64,000 nt of DNA from Taxillus chinensis (lineage: Eukaryota > Streptophyta > Magnoliopsida > Santalales > Loranthaceae): the NCBI GenBank assembly GCA_023512835.1, contig CM042089.1:56826407-56890406 (forward strand), written 5' to 3'. Below the pieces are notes generated by a model. That model was not told the DNA's origin. It did no database searches and worked only from the letters and a program-made list of their open reading frames with translations. Positions within the stretch are counted from its first letter, which is position 1; every line of letters begins with the position of its first letter. Positions 42,991 through 55,330 of the stretch are shown one piece after another. A program made the translations under genes and the position numbers.

Positions 42991-44139
42991 TTAAGGTCGT
43001 GTCTGGCTAGATCCTGCCTGACTAGCCTGCCACTGACGAGCTGGTCTCTCCGCTGGTGCACGGAAACTAGCATCACTCCTCATACTGGGTGCCAAGCCTC
43101 CTACTCCCCTATTGCCACTCCTGCAAACCCGGCTCAAATGGCCCTCTTGTCCATAGCTGTTGCATCGCCAGTCCTCCTTGGGACACTCCCTCCTAAAGTG
43201 GCCTTGTTCCCCACAGCAATGACAACCGCTGGGGAGACCTCCTGCTAAACCTCCCTGCCTACTACCACCAAAGGTGAACCTCCCTGGGTTCACAGATGGT
43301 TGTCCCCAGCTGCGGAAGGAACTGTTATGTCTCTCCTCAGTCTTGGGCCTCTTGGACTCTGAATCACGTTCGGACCCACCCTGCAACTAGCGACCCTGAT
43401 GGGCCTGCATCCCATCATCCAACTCCCTCTCAGCTATACTAGCTGTCTCCACAACCTCAGGAGCAAACCTACTCAAACTCCAGAACTCCCGCTCAAACTC
43501 AGGCACTGTCTTCGATCCCTGCCTCAAGCTGCCAAATTCATCCCTCTTTTGTTACCTTAATGACTCAAGGAAGAACTCGTCATGGAAGAGTTGCAAGAAC
43601 TCCTCCCACAGCATGAACTGCACTGTACGGCTCCCCGCGACACTCAGCCACCACTCCAAATCATTCCCCTTCAGCTGCCGAATGGCCAGTCTCACCATAT
43701 CCTCCTCCCGGGGTAAGAGAAAAGAAAACACATGCTCGATCTACCTCAACCAATGCTCAGCTACCACAGGATCCCCTTCTCCGTTAAACCTTGGAGGTTG
43801 TTCCTTTCGGAACCTTGTCGCCATGTCATCCTCTACACGAATCGGTACGCCACCCAGCGGATTCTCACGCTCACGAGGTAACCCCCCCCCCCTTAGTGGT
43901 GGTGATGGTGGTGGTGGTGGTGGCATCACCTGCTGTGCTGCCATTTCACGGCGCACCTCCTCCCGAACCTCCTGTTGGATACCCTCCCTCAGCTCTCAGA
44001 CTTCAAGTTAGATACCCTCTCACAGTTGTGCCAATAACAGCGCATGTCCTCCAGCGGGCTGCCCCGCACCCAGACCCTCATGGGCAGATAACTCATCAAC
44101 CACTGCCCCTGACACACGTGTCGCTCTCCTCGGTGGCAT
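42991..44139 (-). pseudogene. gypsy-B gag
   Basis: The start at 44139 (MPPRRATRVSGAVVDE) is followed by frames with stops. MAAQQVMPPPPPPSPPLRGG and RFRKEQPPRFNGEGDPVVAE (43956-43741), the gag core on the opposite strand of a shadow frame, and the knuckle region CHCCGEQGHFRRECPKEDW (C1, C4, H9, C14) with RCNSYGQEGHLSRVC (43386-42991). Stops at several Gln and Trp codons. Confidence 0.85.
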
Positions 44140-44608
44140 TCTTACTACATGAAGTAAGAAAGACAACCATCAAAATGCATTCATAATCTATCGCGTGTCA
44201 CTACCTCTACCCCATCTATCAATTCTACCATCACATGGCATGTCACACATACATTCCATCTATCTACATGCATCAATCCACATTATACACAGCTTATTCC
44301 ACATTGCATATAGCTCAAACAAACAAGGACTTTTCCTTGTCATCATGCTCAAGGTATTTCAAGAAAATTCAGAGTTGCACATTTTAAACTTTATCACAGT
44401 TTAGCACACATAGACAACAAATGCAACTAGTGCCCTAATGCCAATGCATGCAAATCCTACCTCAGGTCTGGACTACCCCAAGTACACCTTAGAGGCTCAA
44501 AGAGGACCATGTTGATTAAGCACGTCCCTCCAGGCTCCTCCAAAGGACTCAAGATAACCAGATCCGCCCACTACCCTAGGCTAACTAGACCATGCTCTGA
44601 TACCATAT
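44140..44608 (-). other. gypsy-B leader and primer site
   Basis: Plus-strand GCTCTGATACCA at 44594-44605 is the reverse complement of the Met-tRNA site. No gene in the leader. Confidence 0.85.
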
Positions 44609-46278
44609 TGTCATGCCCCGAATTTCCAACCCGAGGAAATCGGTTCGTGACTCCCCTTTACCCACGCTGTGGATAAGGGGTTGAAGTGAAATAACTCCGA
44701 ACAGGGTCACAACCCACATCAGAAATTCACCAAGGCAAAACAAATGACTTTATTAGATCTGAAACACGTCAACAAAGCAAGCATGACTTTATTACATTAT
44801 TATAATTTAGTCTCTTTTACAACATCTCCCCACTGGGGTTACAAGGCCTCACAAAAATAACATAATACAAATAACATTAAACAAGCCATAAAACAAAACT
44901 GTCTTCCACCTTGGTGTTCCCACCTAACGCCTGTAGGTTCCTGAAAGAAAACACATTACAGTAGGAGGGGTGAGCAACCATAGCTCAGTAGGGATCATGT
45001 CTTCCCAACCCATCCCATGCTCCTAGCATCTACATGAGGACGTGTACAAGTGCAGTGTCGTGGCAATAAGATATAAGCAGTTTTTAATCCAGTCAAGCGC
45101 CAACACATAAGTCACAGAACAAGAACAACTTTTTCCACAGCCACACAGGCTAACGTATCCACACCCACACAGGCTAATATAAACAGTCTCGGGCTTCCAC
45201 AGCCACTGGGTTCCCAAAACAGTCCCGGGCTTCCAAAGCCATCGGGTTTTAAAATAGTCCCGGGCTTCCACAGTCACTGGGTTCCAAAACAGTCCCGGGC
45301 TTCCACAGCCACTAGGTTCCAAAATAGTCCCCAGCTTCCACAGCCACCGGGTTCCAAAATAGTCCCAGGCTTCCAAAACAAACATACAACACACTTAGCC
45401 ACACAGGCAAAACATCAAACACTAAATATGCATAACCTCACAGGCATAACATTGAACACATAGCGTGCACACATTCACAGGCTCTCAAACTTAGTCACAC
45501 AGACATAAAACCAAACACATAGAATGCCGACATTCACAGGCTCACAAACTCAGCCACACAGGCATAAAAACAAACACCTAGCATGCGTAATCCCCAGCCT
45601 CACGAGTATATATACAAATATCCAAGCAAAATACGCCATTGAAGGCCAACATCCATATAGGAGGTCACACCTATATGGATTTACATATATATATATATAT
45701 ATCCAGAATATACAACAGACTGCCTATCATAAGACCAAAACCCTGGCATAGGTTCAAGGAGGAACAGAACCCCTACCTCGAAAGGTTCCTCCTCGCTCTT
45801 GCTCCCACGCTAGATGCCGTCCACCCACATGAATCACCCCAGCAGTAGCGCTCAAGAACTCTCTCTCTTTCCCTCTCTCTCTCTCTCTCTCTGCGATGGC
45901 TGCGGCAGCTGACAACAAAAACCCTAAACCTAAAACAAAGAGAGCTCCTCCTTATATAGACCTCACTTATCAAAACGACATAGTTTTGATAAATGAAATC
46001 ACACCATCAAAACGACATAGTTTTGATAAATGAAACACACCATCAAAGACTCGTAGAACACTGCCTCAAAGATCACCGCCTCGGAGCCTCAAAGATTTGT
46101 CTCAAAGATCAAACCTTCAACCCTCAAACCTTCGAACTTCGACCCTTAGACCTTCGGCCCTCGGTCTTCGACCCTACGACACAAATCCTCGGGTCTTCCA
46201 CCTTTCGACCCAAGCGTTCGCCCAGGGTACCGTTCATCTTCGTTCTAGCTTGTTCTTCCCAAAACACGGGTCATTACA
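44609..46278 (-). repeat. gypsy-B 5' LTR (1670 bp)
   Basis: On the plus strand TGTCATGCCCCG to GGGTCATTACA, then GTGGC. Its first 530 bases are almost identical to those of the left LTR while the rest differs by about 5%. It holds a 35-bp array (45184-45379, about 5.5 copies), a donor-like site (45776) and an acceptor-like site (44941). The U3 part differs from gypsy-A/D/E and instead contains a CTTCGACC-rich stretch and a GGGTAC(C/T)GTTCATC motif, as in gypsy-C. Confidence 0.9.
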
Positions 46279-47230
46279 GTGGCGTACCGATGCACCATGC
46301 AGAGGATGATGTTATGACGAGGTTCCGAAAGGAACAAGCTCCGAGGTTCAAAGGAGAGGGGGATCCAGTGATAGATGAGCATTGGTTGAGGAGATCGAGC
46401 ATGTATTTTCCTTTCTCCTACCTCGGGAGGAGGATAAGGTGAGACTGGCCATTCGGTAGTTGGAGGGGAATGCTTTGGAGTGGTGGCAGAGCGTAGCGAG
46501 AAGCCGTGAAGTGCAGTTCAAGTTGTGGGATGAGTTTCTGCAACTCTTCCATGATAAGTTCTTCCTCGAGTCATTGAGGTGGCAAAAGAGGGAGGAATTC
46601 GGAAGCTTGAGGCAGGGGTCGAAGACAGTGCCCGAGTATGAGCAAGAGTTCCAGAGCTTGAGTATATTTGCTCCCGAGATGGTGGCAAGGGAGGACTTGA
46701 AGGCTCACAAGTTCACCTCGGGTCTCAGGCCAGCCCTTAAGCAGAGGGAGGTGATTTTGCATTTGAGGACATATGTGGAGGTTGTTGAGACAGCCCATAT
46801 AGCTAAGAGGGAAATTGGTGATAGGAGGCAGGCCCATCAGGGACGACAGTTATAGGGAGGGTCTAATCGGAATTCAGGGCCCAAGAGGCCCAAGACAGAG
46901 GAGAGAGGTAGCAGTTCTTTCCGTAGTAGGGGTCAATCATCATTGAACCCAGGGAGGTTCACCTTTGGTGGCAGCAGGTAGGAAGGCTTAGCAGGAGGTC
47001 TCCCCAATGGTTGTTATTGCAGTGGGGAGCAAGGTCACGTCAAGAGGGAGTGTCCCGAGAAGGATTGGCACTGCAAGAGCTGTAGACGCGAGGACCATTT
47101 GAGCCGAGTTTGCAAGAGCAACAACAAGGGAGCAGGAGGCAAAACATCCAGCACGAGGAGTGATGCTCATTTTCGTGCACCAGTAAGGAGACCAGCTCAT
47201 CAGTGGAAGACCAGTCAGGCAAGAGCGATA
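46279..47230 (+). pseudogene. gypsy-A gag, continued
   Basis: After the target copy GTGGC it resumes at PTRAEDD-type codons: MTRFRKEQAPRFKGEGDPVI, a one-base deletion near 46391, then EGNALEWWQSVARSREVQFK, LFHDKFFLESLRWQKREEFG and EDLKAHKFTSGLRPALKQRE. A TAG follows RRQL. The knuckle region has lost part of its Cys (CSGEQGHVKRECPEKD). Upstream part at 11350. Confidence 0.86.
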
Positions 47231-47900
47231 GCAGACTGATGCTGGAGGCAGTCAGGGTGGGAACTACCCAGTGGGTGAGCCGACTAGTGGCACGGGCCAA
47301 GGGAGGGGGTTTGCGCTGAATGCAACACCGCAAGAGGAGGTTGAGCTACCACCTACACCGGCGGAGGGTGGGGTAGGACCATCGGTGGTTAGAGGTACCC
47401 TTTTGATCTCTCGTACGCTTGCTTCTGTTCTTTTCGATATGGGTGCATCACGTTCATTTGTTGCTGAGCTTGTAACTGATGGCTTGGGATTAGTATGTGT
47501 TGAGGCAGAGAGACCCCTAGTTATGGAGTCTCCGGTGGGAGGTATGATTGAGGTGCGTTGTGTTTACCGTGACTGTGTGTTAACCATAGGAGATGTGGAG
47601 CTTAGCTTCAATTTGTATATAATGCCATTGAGGACATTTGATCTAATCTTGGGTATGGATTGGCTTATGGCTTTCCAAGCCAAGATAGATTATTACTGGC
47701 GGTGTGTATCATTCGTGTCACCTGCGGGGGTTTCTTGCACCCTACAAGGGGAGTGGGATTGTGAGGCGAGTCAAGCCGGACCGGTGTTAGACAAATGGGG
47801 TGCCATTACCCACAGGTTGGCAGCCCTAACCTTTGTTGAGGAGGGAAAGACGGAAAAAAGGGTGTGGCCAGCTATTGTTGACTAATTCTAGGATGTCTTT
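47231..47900 (+). pseudogene. gypsy-A protease, active site altered
   Basis: A 204-residue frame (47271-47885) with ASVLFDMGASRSFVAELV (DMG for DTG), GGMIEVRCVYRDCVLTIGD and [20 protein letters not shown]. It closes at a TAA where gypsy-E has NQFQDVF. Likely inactive. Confidence 0.88.
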
Positions 47901-48798
47901 CCTGAGGAGTTGAGGAGTTTACCACTTAAGAGGAGTGTAGAGTTCACCATTGTGTTGGTACCAGGGACGGGTCCAATCTCCCAAGTGGCTTATTGTATGG
48001 GACCAGCTGAGTTGAGGGAACTTCAGAGGCAAATAGAGGAGTTGGTGAACCAAGGGTATATCAGACCGAGTACCTCACCCTGGGGTGCTCCGGTGCTCTT
48101 TGCAAAGAAGGCGGGACACTTCATCTTTGCATTGACTATAAGAAGCTTAATTTGGTGACTATGAAGAAAAAGTATCCATTGCCTCGGATAGATGACTTGT
48201 TTGACCAGTTAAGTGGGGCCCAGAGTTTTCCAAGATAGATATGCAGTCGGGGTACCACCAATTGAGGGTTAGAGAGGAGGACATCCCTAAGACTGCTTTT
48301 TGGTGCAGGTATGGGCATTATGAGTGGGTAGTGATGCCTTTTGGGCTCACTAATGCACCATCCGTGTTCATGCATTTGATGAACCAAGTCTTTGCTCCAT
48401 ACTTGGATTCTTTTTTGGTGGTGTTTATAGATCATATTCTAGTGTATTCCAAAACGGAGAGGGAGCATGTGGAGCATTTGGCAACAGTGTTGCAAACCTT
48501 GAGGCACCATCAGTTGTTTGCTAAGTTTAGCAAATGTGAGTTTTGGATGCAAGAGGTTCATTTTCTTGGCCATGTAGTGTCAGCTAAGGGGGTTAGAGTA
48601 GACCCATCTAAGATTGAGGCTGTATCATCATGGGAGAGGCCAACCAATGTTTTTTAGATTCATAGTTTTCTTGGCTTGGCGGGGTATTATCGTCGTTTTG
48701 TAAAGGGGTTCTCCCATTTGGCAGCTCCTATGACAGCGTTGACCAGGAAGGGAGTAAAGTTTGAGTGGACTGACAAGTGTCAGCAGACATTTGAGGCT
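47901..48798 (+). pseudogene. gypsy-A reverse transcriptase, cut by copia-3
   Basis: [40 protein letters not shown], a frameshift, then [40 protein letters not shown] and the altered catalytic box [13 protein letters not shown] (FIDH instead of FIDD). A TAG follows RPTNVF. The RNase H start ([23 protein letters not shown]) is broken by copia-3 at 48799 (AGGCT at 48794-48798). Confidence 0.9.
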
Positions 48799-49909
<1,111 letters not shown>

Positions 49910-50550
49910 TGTAATGACCCGTGTTTGTGGTATGTACGAAGTTAACCACAGATGCCTTGTGAGTGGAAATTGTTGGGATTTAGGGAGTTTCCTTCCCACA
50001 CACTTTAGCTAAAACACCTTGGATATAAGGACCCGTGTTTTGAGTTAGTCGGCTTCCTAATGGGAACTTTCTAGATTTTGACCTAGTAGATGGGCTCGGA
50101 TGAATTGGCGTGCAAAAAGATTCTTAGAATGATGTCTTCTATCTACCACAGAAGTTTCAGGCCAAACGGACGTGCACGTGAATTGGACCCATTTGGCGTG
50201 CAAGGTTTTTATTGCATGGATGTCTTTTACATGATGCAAGGAGGCTTGGGGTAAAGTTTGAGTGCATTTGGAGCTGCACGCCGATTGGGGAATTGGCGTG
50301 CAAGCATGTTTTTGCATGGTTACCTTGGTTTTCTCATTCTAATGATTTTTCCCCAAAGGACCATGTTGAAATTATGGAAATTTTGGCGTGTATGGATGCG
50401 GGAAGGTTGTAGCTTGTTCCATCAAAACTACGTCGTTTTGATGCTGTGTTTCACTTAATCAAAACTATGTCGTTTTGATAGTGGGAGGTCTATATAAGGA
50501 TGAGGAGCCCTCTGTTTTAGGTTTTAGGGTTTGTTGTTCCACCAGCCGTC

Positions 50551-50585
<35 letters not shown>

Positions 50586-51614
50586 AGGAGAGCTTCTGGT
50601 GGCTGCTGGAGCGTCTTGCGTGGGTGGTCGGAGTCTTGCGTGGAAGTGGAGCAGGAGGGGTTCTGTTCTCCCTAAATCCTCCTCTGTTCTAGGGTTCTAG
50701 GGTAGATTATGGATTATATCTGTTTATATATATATGTAATCCATATAGGTGTGATCTCCTATATGGATGTTGGCCTTCGATGGCGGTTTTTGATGTATTC
50801 TGGTGTTGGATGGTGAGTGCATACTAAGTGTTCGATAAAATGCTTGTGTGAATATGTCTGGGTGAATATGCCGAATATGTGTTTGATTTTATGCCTATGA
50901 AAGTGTGTAAGCTACGTGTTTGGTTTAATGCCTGTGTGACCTTGTATGCTGTGTTTGTGGAACCCGGTGGCTGTGGAAGCCCGGGACTGGATATGTTAGC
51001 CCGTGTGGCTAAGCCTGAGTGGCCGTGGATATGTTAGCCCGTGTGGCTAAGCCTGAGTGGCCGAGGATATGTTAGCCCGTGTGGCTAAGCCTGAGTGGTT
51101 GTGGATATGTTAGCCTATATGGCTAAGCCTGTATGGCTGTGGATATGTGTGTGCCATGTGAATGTGGAATACTTGTTTATATCTTATTGTCACCACACTG
51201 CACCTGTGCACACCCTCTTGTAGACGCTAGGAGCATGGGATGGGTTGGGGAGACATGATCCCTACTGAGCTGTGGTTGCTCACCCCTCCCTCTATGTTGT
51301 ATTTTCTTTCAGGAACATACATGCATTAGGTGGGACCCCAAGGTGGAAGACCTTATTTACCTTACCGTCTTTCATTTTATGTTATTTTGTGGGAATTAAT
51401 GTAACCCCAGTGGGGATGGATTGAAAAGAGGATTTTACTGTAATAAAGACTGGTTTGGATTGTGGATTGCTTTAATGAACATTACTTTCTTGAATGTGTT
51501 GTGGATGCTTAAAATGTTATATTCGGGGTTTGTATCCTAACCCCTTTGCCCTCCGTGTGGGTAAAAGGGGAGTCACGTACCTGTTTCCTCGGGTTGGAAA
51601 TTTGGGGCGTGACA
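49910..51614 (+). repeat. gypsy-E 5' LTR (1705 bp)
   Basis: TGTAATGACCCG to GGGGCGTGACA. TATA at 50491, GA run at 50553-50582, a 38-bp array of 4 units (50989-51140) and an acceptor-like TTTCTTTCAG (about 51304-51313). It lacks 14 bases at 50657 that contain the donor-like site of all other family LTRs. Confidence 0.93.
50989..51140 (+). repeat. 38-bp array in gypsy-E 5' LTR, 4 copies
   Basis: Unit GGATATGTTAGCCCGTGTGG followed by CTAAGCCTGAGTGGCCGT. The 3' LTR has only about 2.6 units (58232-58331), so the two LTRs of one insertion differ in copy number. Confidence 0.92.
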
Positions 51615-52049
51615 ATATATGGTATCAGAGCATGGTCTAGTTGGCCTAGGGTAGTGGGCGGATCTGGTTATCTTGAGTCCTTTGGAGGAACCTGGAGGGA
51701 CGTGCCTGATCAACACGGTCCTCTTGGAGCCTCTAAGGTGTACTTGGGGTAGTCCAGACCTGAGGTAGGATTTGCATGCATTGGCATTAGGGCACTAGTT
51801 GCATTTGTTGCTATGTGTGAAGGATGTGAATAACATGATTATGTGTGAGCTGTGCAACTCTGAATAATCTTGGAATGCCTTGGGCATGACTACAATGTGG
51901 ATTGTGCTGTGTGCGATGTTGATTGGTGCAATATGTAAAATGTGTGTGATGCCATGTACTACTTGACTTGATAATGGGGTAGAGGTAGTGAAACTTGATA
52001 GTAGTCGAACGCGTTCTGACGTTTGTGCTTCTTACTTCATGTAGTAAGA
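51615..52049 (+). other. gypsy-E primer site and leader
   Basis: TGGTATCAGAGC at 51620-51631 is the Met-tRNA primer site, five bases after the LTR (spacer ATATA, two bases longer than in gypsy-A and -D). No gene in the rest of the leader. Confidence 0.88.
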
Positions 52050-53270
52050 ATGCCACCGAGGAGAGTGACGCGTGCGTCCGGGGCAGTGGCTGATGAGTCA
52101 TCTGCCCATGAGGGCCTGGGTGCGGGGCAGACCGTTGGAGGACATGCACGGTTTGCTGGCGCAGCTGTGAGAAGGCATCTGACTGGAAGTCCAAGAGTTG
52201 AGAGAGGGTATCCGACAAGAAGTCCGGGAGGAGGTGCGCCGTGAGATGGCGGCACAGCAGGTGGTGCCACCCCCACCGCCACCACCAGCGGGGGAGCTAC
52301 CCCGGGAGCGTGAGGGTTCTCCGCGTGGCATACCGACTCGTGCAGAGGATGACGTGGTGACACGGTTCCGAAAGGAACAACCTCCGCGATTTAAAGGGGA
52401 GGAGGACCCAGTGTTAGCTGAGCACTGGCTGAGGCAGATCGAGCATGTGTTTTCCTTTCTCCTACCCCGGGAGGAGGATAAGGTGAGACTGGCCATTCGG
52501 CAGCTGGAGGGGAATGCTCTGGAATGGTGGCAGAGTGTTGCGGGGAGCCGTGCGGTGCAGTTCATGTTGTGGGACGAGTTCCTGCAGCTCTTCCATGATG
52601 AATTCTTCCCCGAGTCGTTAAGGTGGCAGAAGAGAGAGGAGTTCGGTAGCCTGAAACAGGGATCAAAGACGGTGCCCGAGTATGAGCGCGAATTCCGGAG
52701 CTTGAGCATATTTGCTCCCGAGACCGTGGCGCAGGAGGACCTGAAGGCCCACAAGTTCACCTTGGGTCTCCGGCCAGCACTTAGGCAGAGGGTGGCAATT
52801 CTGCGTTTGAGGACCAATGCTGAGGTTGTTAAGATAGCACGTATAGCTGAGAGGGAGTTGGAGGATGGGAGACAGGTCCATCAGGGTCGCCAGTTGCAAG
52901 GTGGGTCTGAACGCGATTCGGGGTCCAAGAGGCCCAAGACTGAGGAGAGGGATAGTAATTCCTTCCGCAGCAGGGGACAGACACTAGAGAACCCAGGGAG
53001 GTCTAGCTTTGGCGGTAGCAGACAGGGAGGTCCAGCAGGAGGACTCCTCGGCGGCTGTCATTGCTGTGGAGAGCAAGGCCACTTCAAGAGGGAGTGTCCC
53101 AAGAAGAACTGGCGATCCAATAGCTGTAGACGAGAAGGCCATTTGAGCCGGGTTTGCCGGAGTAGCAACAAGGGAGTTGGAGGCATGGCATCCAGCATGA
53201 GGAGTGACGCCAGTTTCTATACACCAGCAGAGAGACCAGCTCGTCAGTGGCAGGCTAGTCAGGTAGGATC
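52050..53270 (+). pseudogene. gypsy-E gag, one frameshift
   Basis: The ATG at 52050 (MPPRRVTRASGAVADESS) is followed by a frameshift near 52170-52200. From 52198 a long frame of 478 residues covers REEVRREMAAQQVVPPPPPP, RFRKEQPPRFKGEEDPVLAE, EHVFSFLLPREEDKVRLAIR, ALEWWQSVAGSRAVQFMLWD and EDLKAHKFTLGLRPALRQRV. The zinc knuckle CHCCGEQGHFKREC is intact (C1, C4, H9, C14). A second box (SCRREGHLSRVC) has lost its first Cys. Confidence 0.92.
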
Positions 53271-53990
53271 GAGTCAGACCCGACCCCAGGGGAGGCCGGA
53301 GCGGCAGCAGACTGAAGCTGGAGGCAACCTTAGCGGGAAGCTCCCAGTGAGTGAGCCGACCAGTGGCACGGGCCAAGGAAGGGTGTTTGCGCTGGAGGTG
53401 ACGTACCAGGAGGAGGCTGAGCTACCACCCCCACCAGCTGAGGGTGGAGCAGGACCATCGGTGGTTAGAGGTACCCTTTTGATCTCCCATACATTAGCTT
53501 CTGTTCTTTTCGATACGGGTGCATCATGTTCGTTTGTTGCCGAGCTTGTAATAGATGGCTTGGGGTTAGCTTGTGTGGAGGCCGTGAGGCCCCTAGTTGT
53601 GGAGTCTCCGGTGGGAGGCATGATTGAGGTATGACATGTGTGTCGTGACTGTGTGTTAACCATAGGAGGGGTGGAGCTGAGTTTTGACTTGCATGTAATG
53701 CCTTTGAGGACGTTTGACCTGATCTTGGGTATGGATTGACTTATGGCTTTCCAAGCCAAGATAGATTGTTACCGGCGGCGTGTATCCTTTGTGACACCCG
53801 CAGGGACCTCTTGCACCCTGCAGGGGGAGTGGGACTTTGAGGCGAGTCGGGCTGGGCCAGTGTTAGATCAGTGGGGTGCCATTACCCACAGGTTGGCAGC
53901 CCTGACCTTTGCTGAGGAGGGGAAAGTGGAGAAGAGGGTGTGGCCAGCTGTTGTTAACCAATTTCAGGATGTCTTTCCTGACCAGTTGAG
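53271..53990 (+). pseudogene. gypsy-E protease, two stops
   Basis: Same frame as gag. The active site [18 protein letters not shown] is intact. Stops are TGA for the CGA seen in gypsy-D after GGMIEV (about 53632) and TGA for TGG in LGMDW (about 53738). A frameshift follows at about 53990 ([10 protein letters not shown] instead of [10 protein letters not shown]). Confidence 0.9.
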
Positions 53991-54700
53991 TGTTTACCTC
54001 CTAAGAGGAGTGTAGAGTTCACCATTGAGTTGGTACCGGGGACTGGCCCAATCTCCCAAGTAGCGTATCGTATGGGGCCAGCCGAGCCGAGGGAGCTTCA
54101 GCGGCAGATAGAGGAGTTGGTGGACCAGGGGTATATCAGACCGAGTACCTCACCTTGGGGTGCTCCGGTGCTCTTTGCAAAGAAGGCAGATGACACGCTT
54201 CGCCTTTGCATAGACTATAGGAAGTTGAATTTGGTGACTGTGAAGAACAAGTATCCGTTGCCTCGGATCGATGACCTGTTTGACCAGTTGAGTGGAGCCC
54301 GGTGGTTTTCCAAGATAGATCTACGGTCGGGGTATCACCAGTTAAGGGTTAGGGAGGAGGACATCCCTAAGACGGCTTTTCGGTGCAGGTATGGGCACTA
54401 TGAGTGGGTAGTGATGCCTTTCGGGCTCACTAATGCACCGGCAGTATTTATGCATTTGATGAACCAAGTCTTTGCCCCATACTTAGACTCGTTCGTGGTG
54501 GTGTTTATAGACGATATCTTGGTGTATTCCAAGACGGAGAGGGAGCATGTGGAGCATTTGGCAACAGTGTTGTAAACCTTGCGGGATCAGTGGTTGTTTG
54601 CTAAGTTTAGCAAATGCGAGTTTTGGATACAGGAGGTCCATTTTCTTGGCCACGTAGTGTCAGCTGAAGGGGTTAGAGTGGACCCAGCCAAGATTGAGGC
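53991..54700 (+). pseudogene. gypsy-E reverse transcriptase, one stop
   Basis: A 181-residue frame (54030-54575): [80 protein letters not shown] and [14 protein letters not shown]. One TAA (CAA in gypsy-D) follows ATVL, after which [20 protein letters not shown] continues in frame. All catalytic residues are intact. Confidence 0.93.
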
Positions 54701-55330
54701 AGTGTCATCATGGGAGAGGCCAACCAATGTCTTCGAGATTCGCAGTTTCCTTGGCTTGGCGGGGTACTATCATCGTTTTGTAGAGGGGTTCTCCCGTTTG
54801 GCGGCTCCTATGATGGCGTTGACTAGGAAAGGAGTGAAGTTTGAGTGGACTGACTAGTGTCAGCAGGCGTTTGAGGCTCTCAAAACCCGTTTGACCACTG
54901 CACCGGTGTTGTGGTTACCTCGGGAGGATATCCCATATGAAGTATACTGTGATGCGTCCAGGGTTGGTTTGGGGTGTGTGCTTATGCAGGAGCACAGTGT
55001 GGTAGCTTATGGGTCATGGCAGCTAAAGCCTCATGAGCAGAATTACTCTACCCATGATCTTGAGCTGGCGGCTGTCATCTTTGCCTTGAAGAGTTGGCAA
55101 CATTACCTTTTGGGGGAAAAGTTTGTAGTGTTTTCTGATCACAAGAGCGTTCAGTACATATTCACTCAAAAGGACTTGAATTTGAGGCAGAGGAGATGGG
55201 TAGAGTACTTGCAGACTTTCGACTTAACTCTTGCTTATACCCCAGGCAAGGGTAATGTTGTAGCTGACACGTTGAGCAGGAAAGGGAAAGCTGAGGTGGC
55301 CGTGAGAGAGTGGAAGCTGATGGAGCAGTT
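54701..55330 (+). pseudogene. gypsy-E RNase H, one stop
   Basis: [20 protein letters not shown], a TAG in WTDKCQQ (54855), then [60 protein letters not shown] and [13 protein letters not shown]. Asp, Glu, Asp, Asp are all present. It is in frame with integrase apart from another TAG. Confidence 0.92.

Larger units (their letters stand above)
40335..46278 (-). mobile_element. gypsy-B, 5' part (LTR to integrase)
   Basis: Right half of gypsy-B on the minus strand, from the copia-2 insertion in integrase to the 5' LTR, followed by the target copy GTGGC (46279-46283) and gypsy-A gag. The gag-pol is damaged by stops. It is the same family as gypsy-A, -D and -E. Confidence 0.88.
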
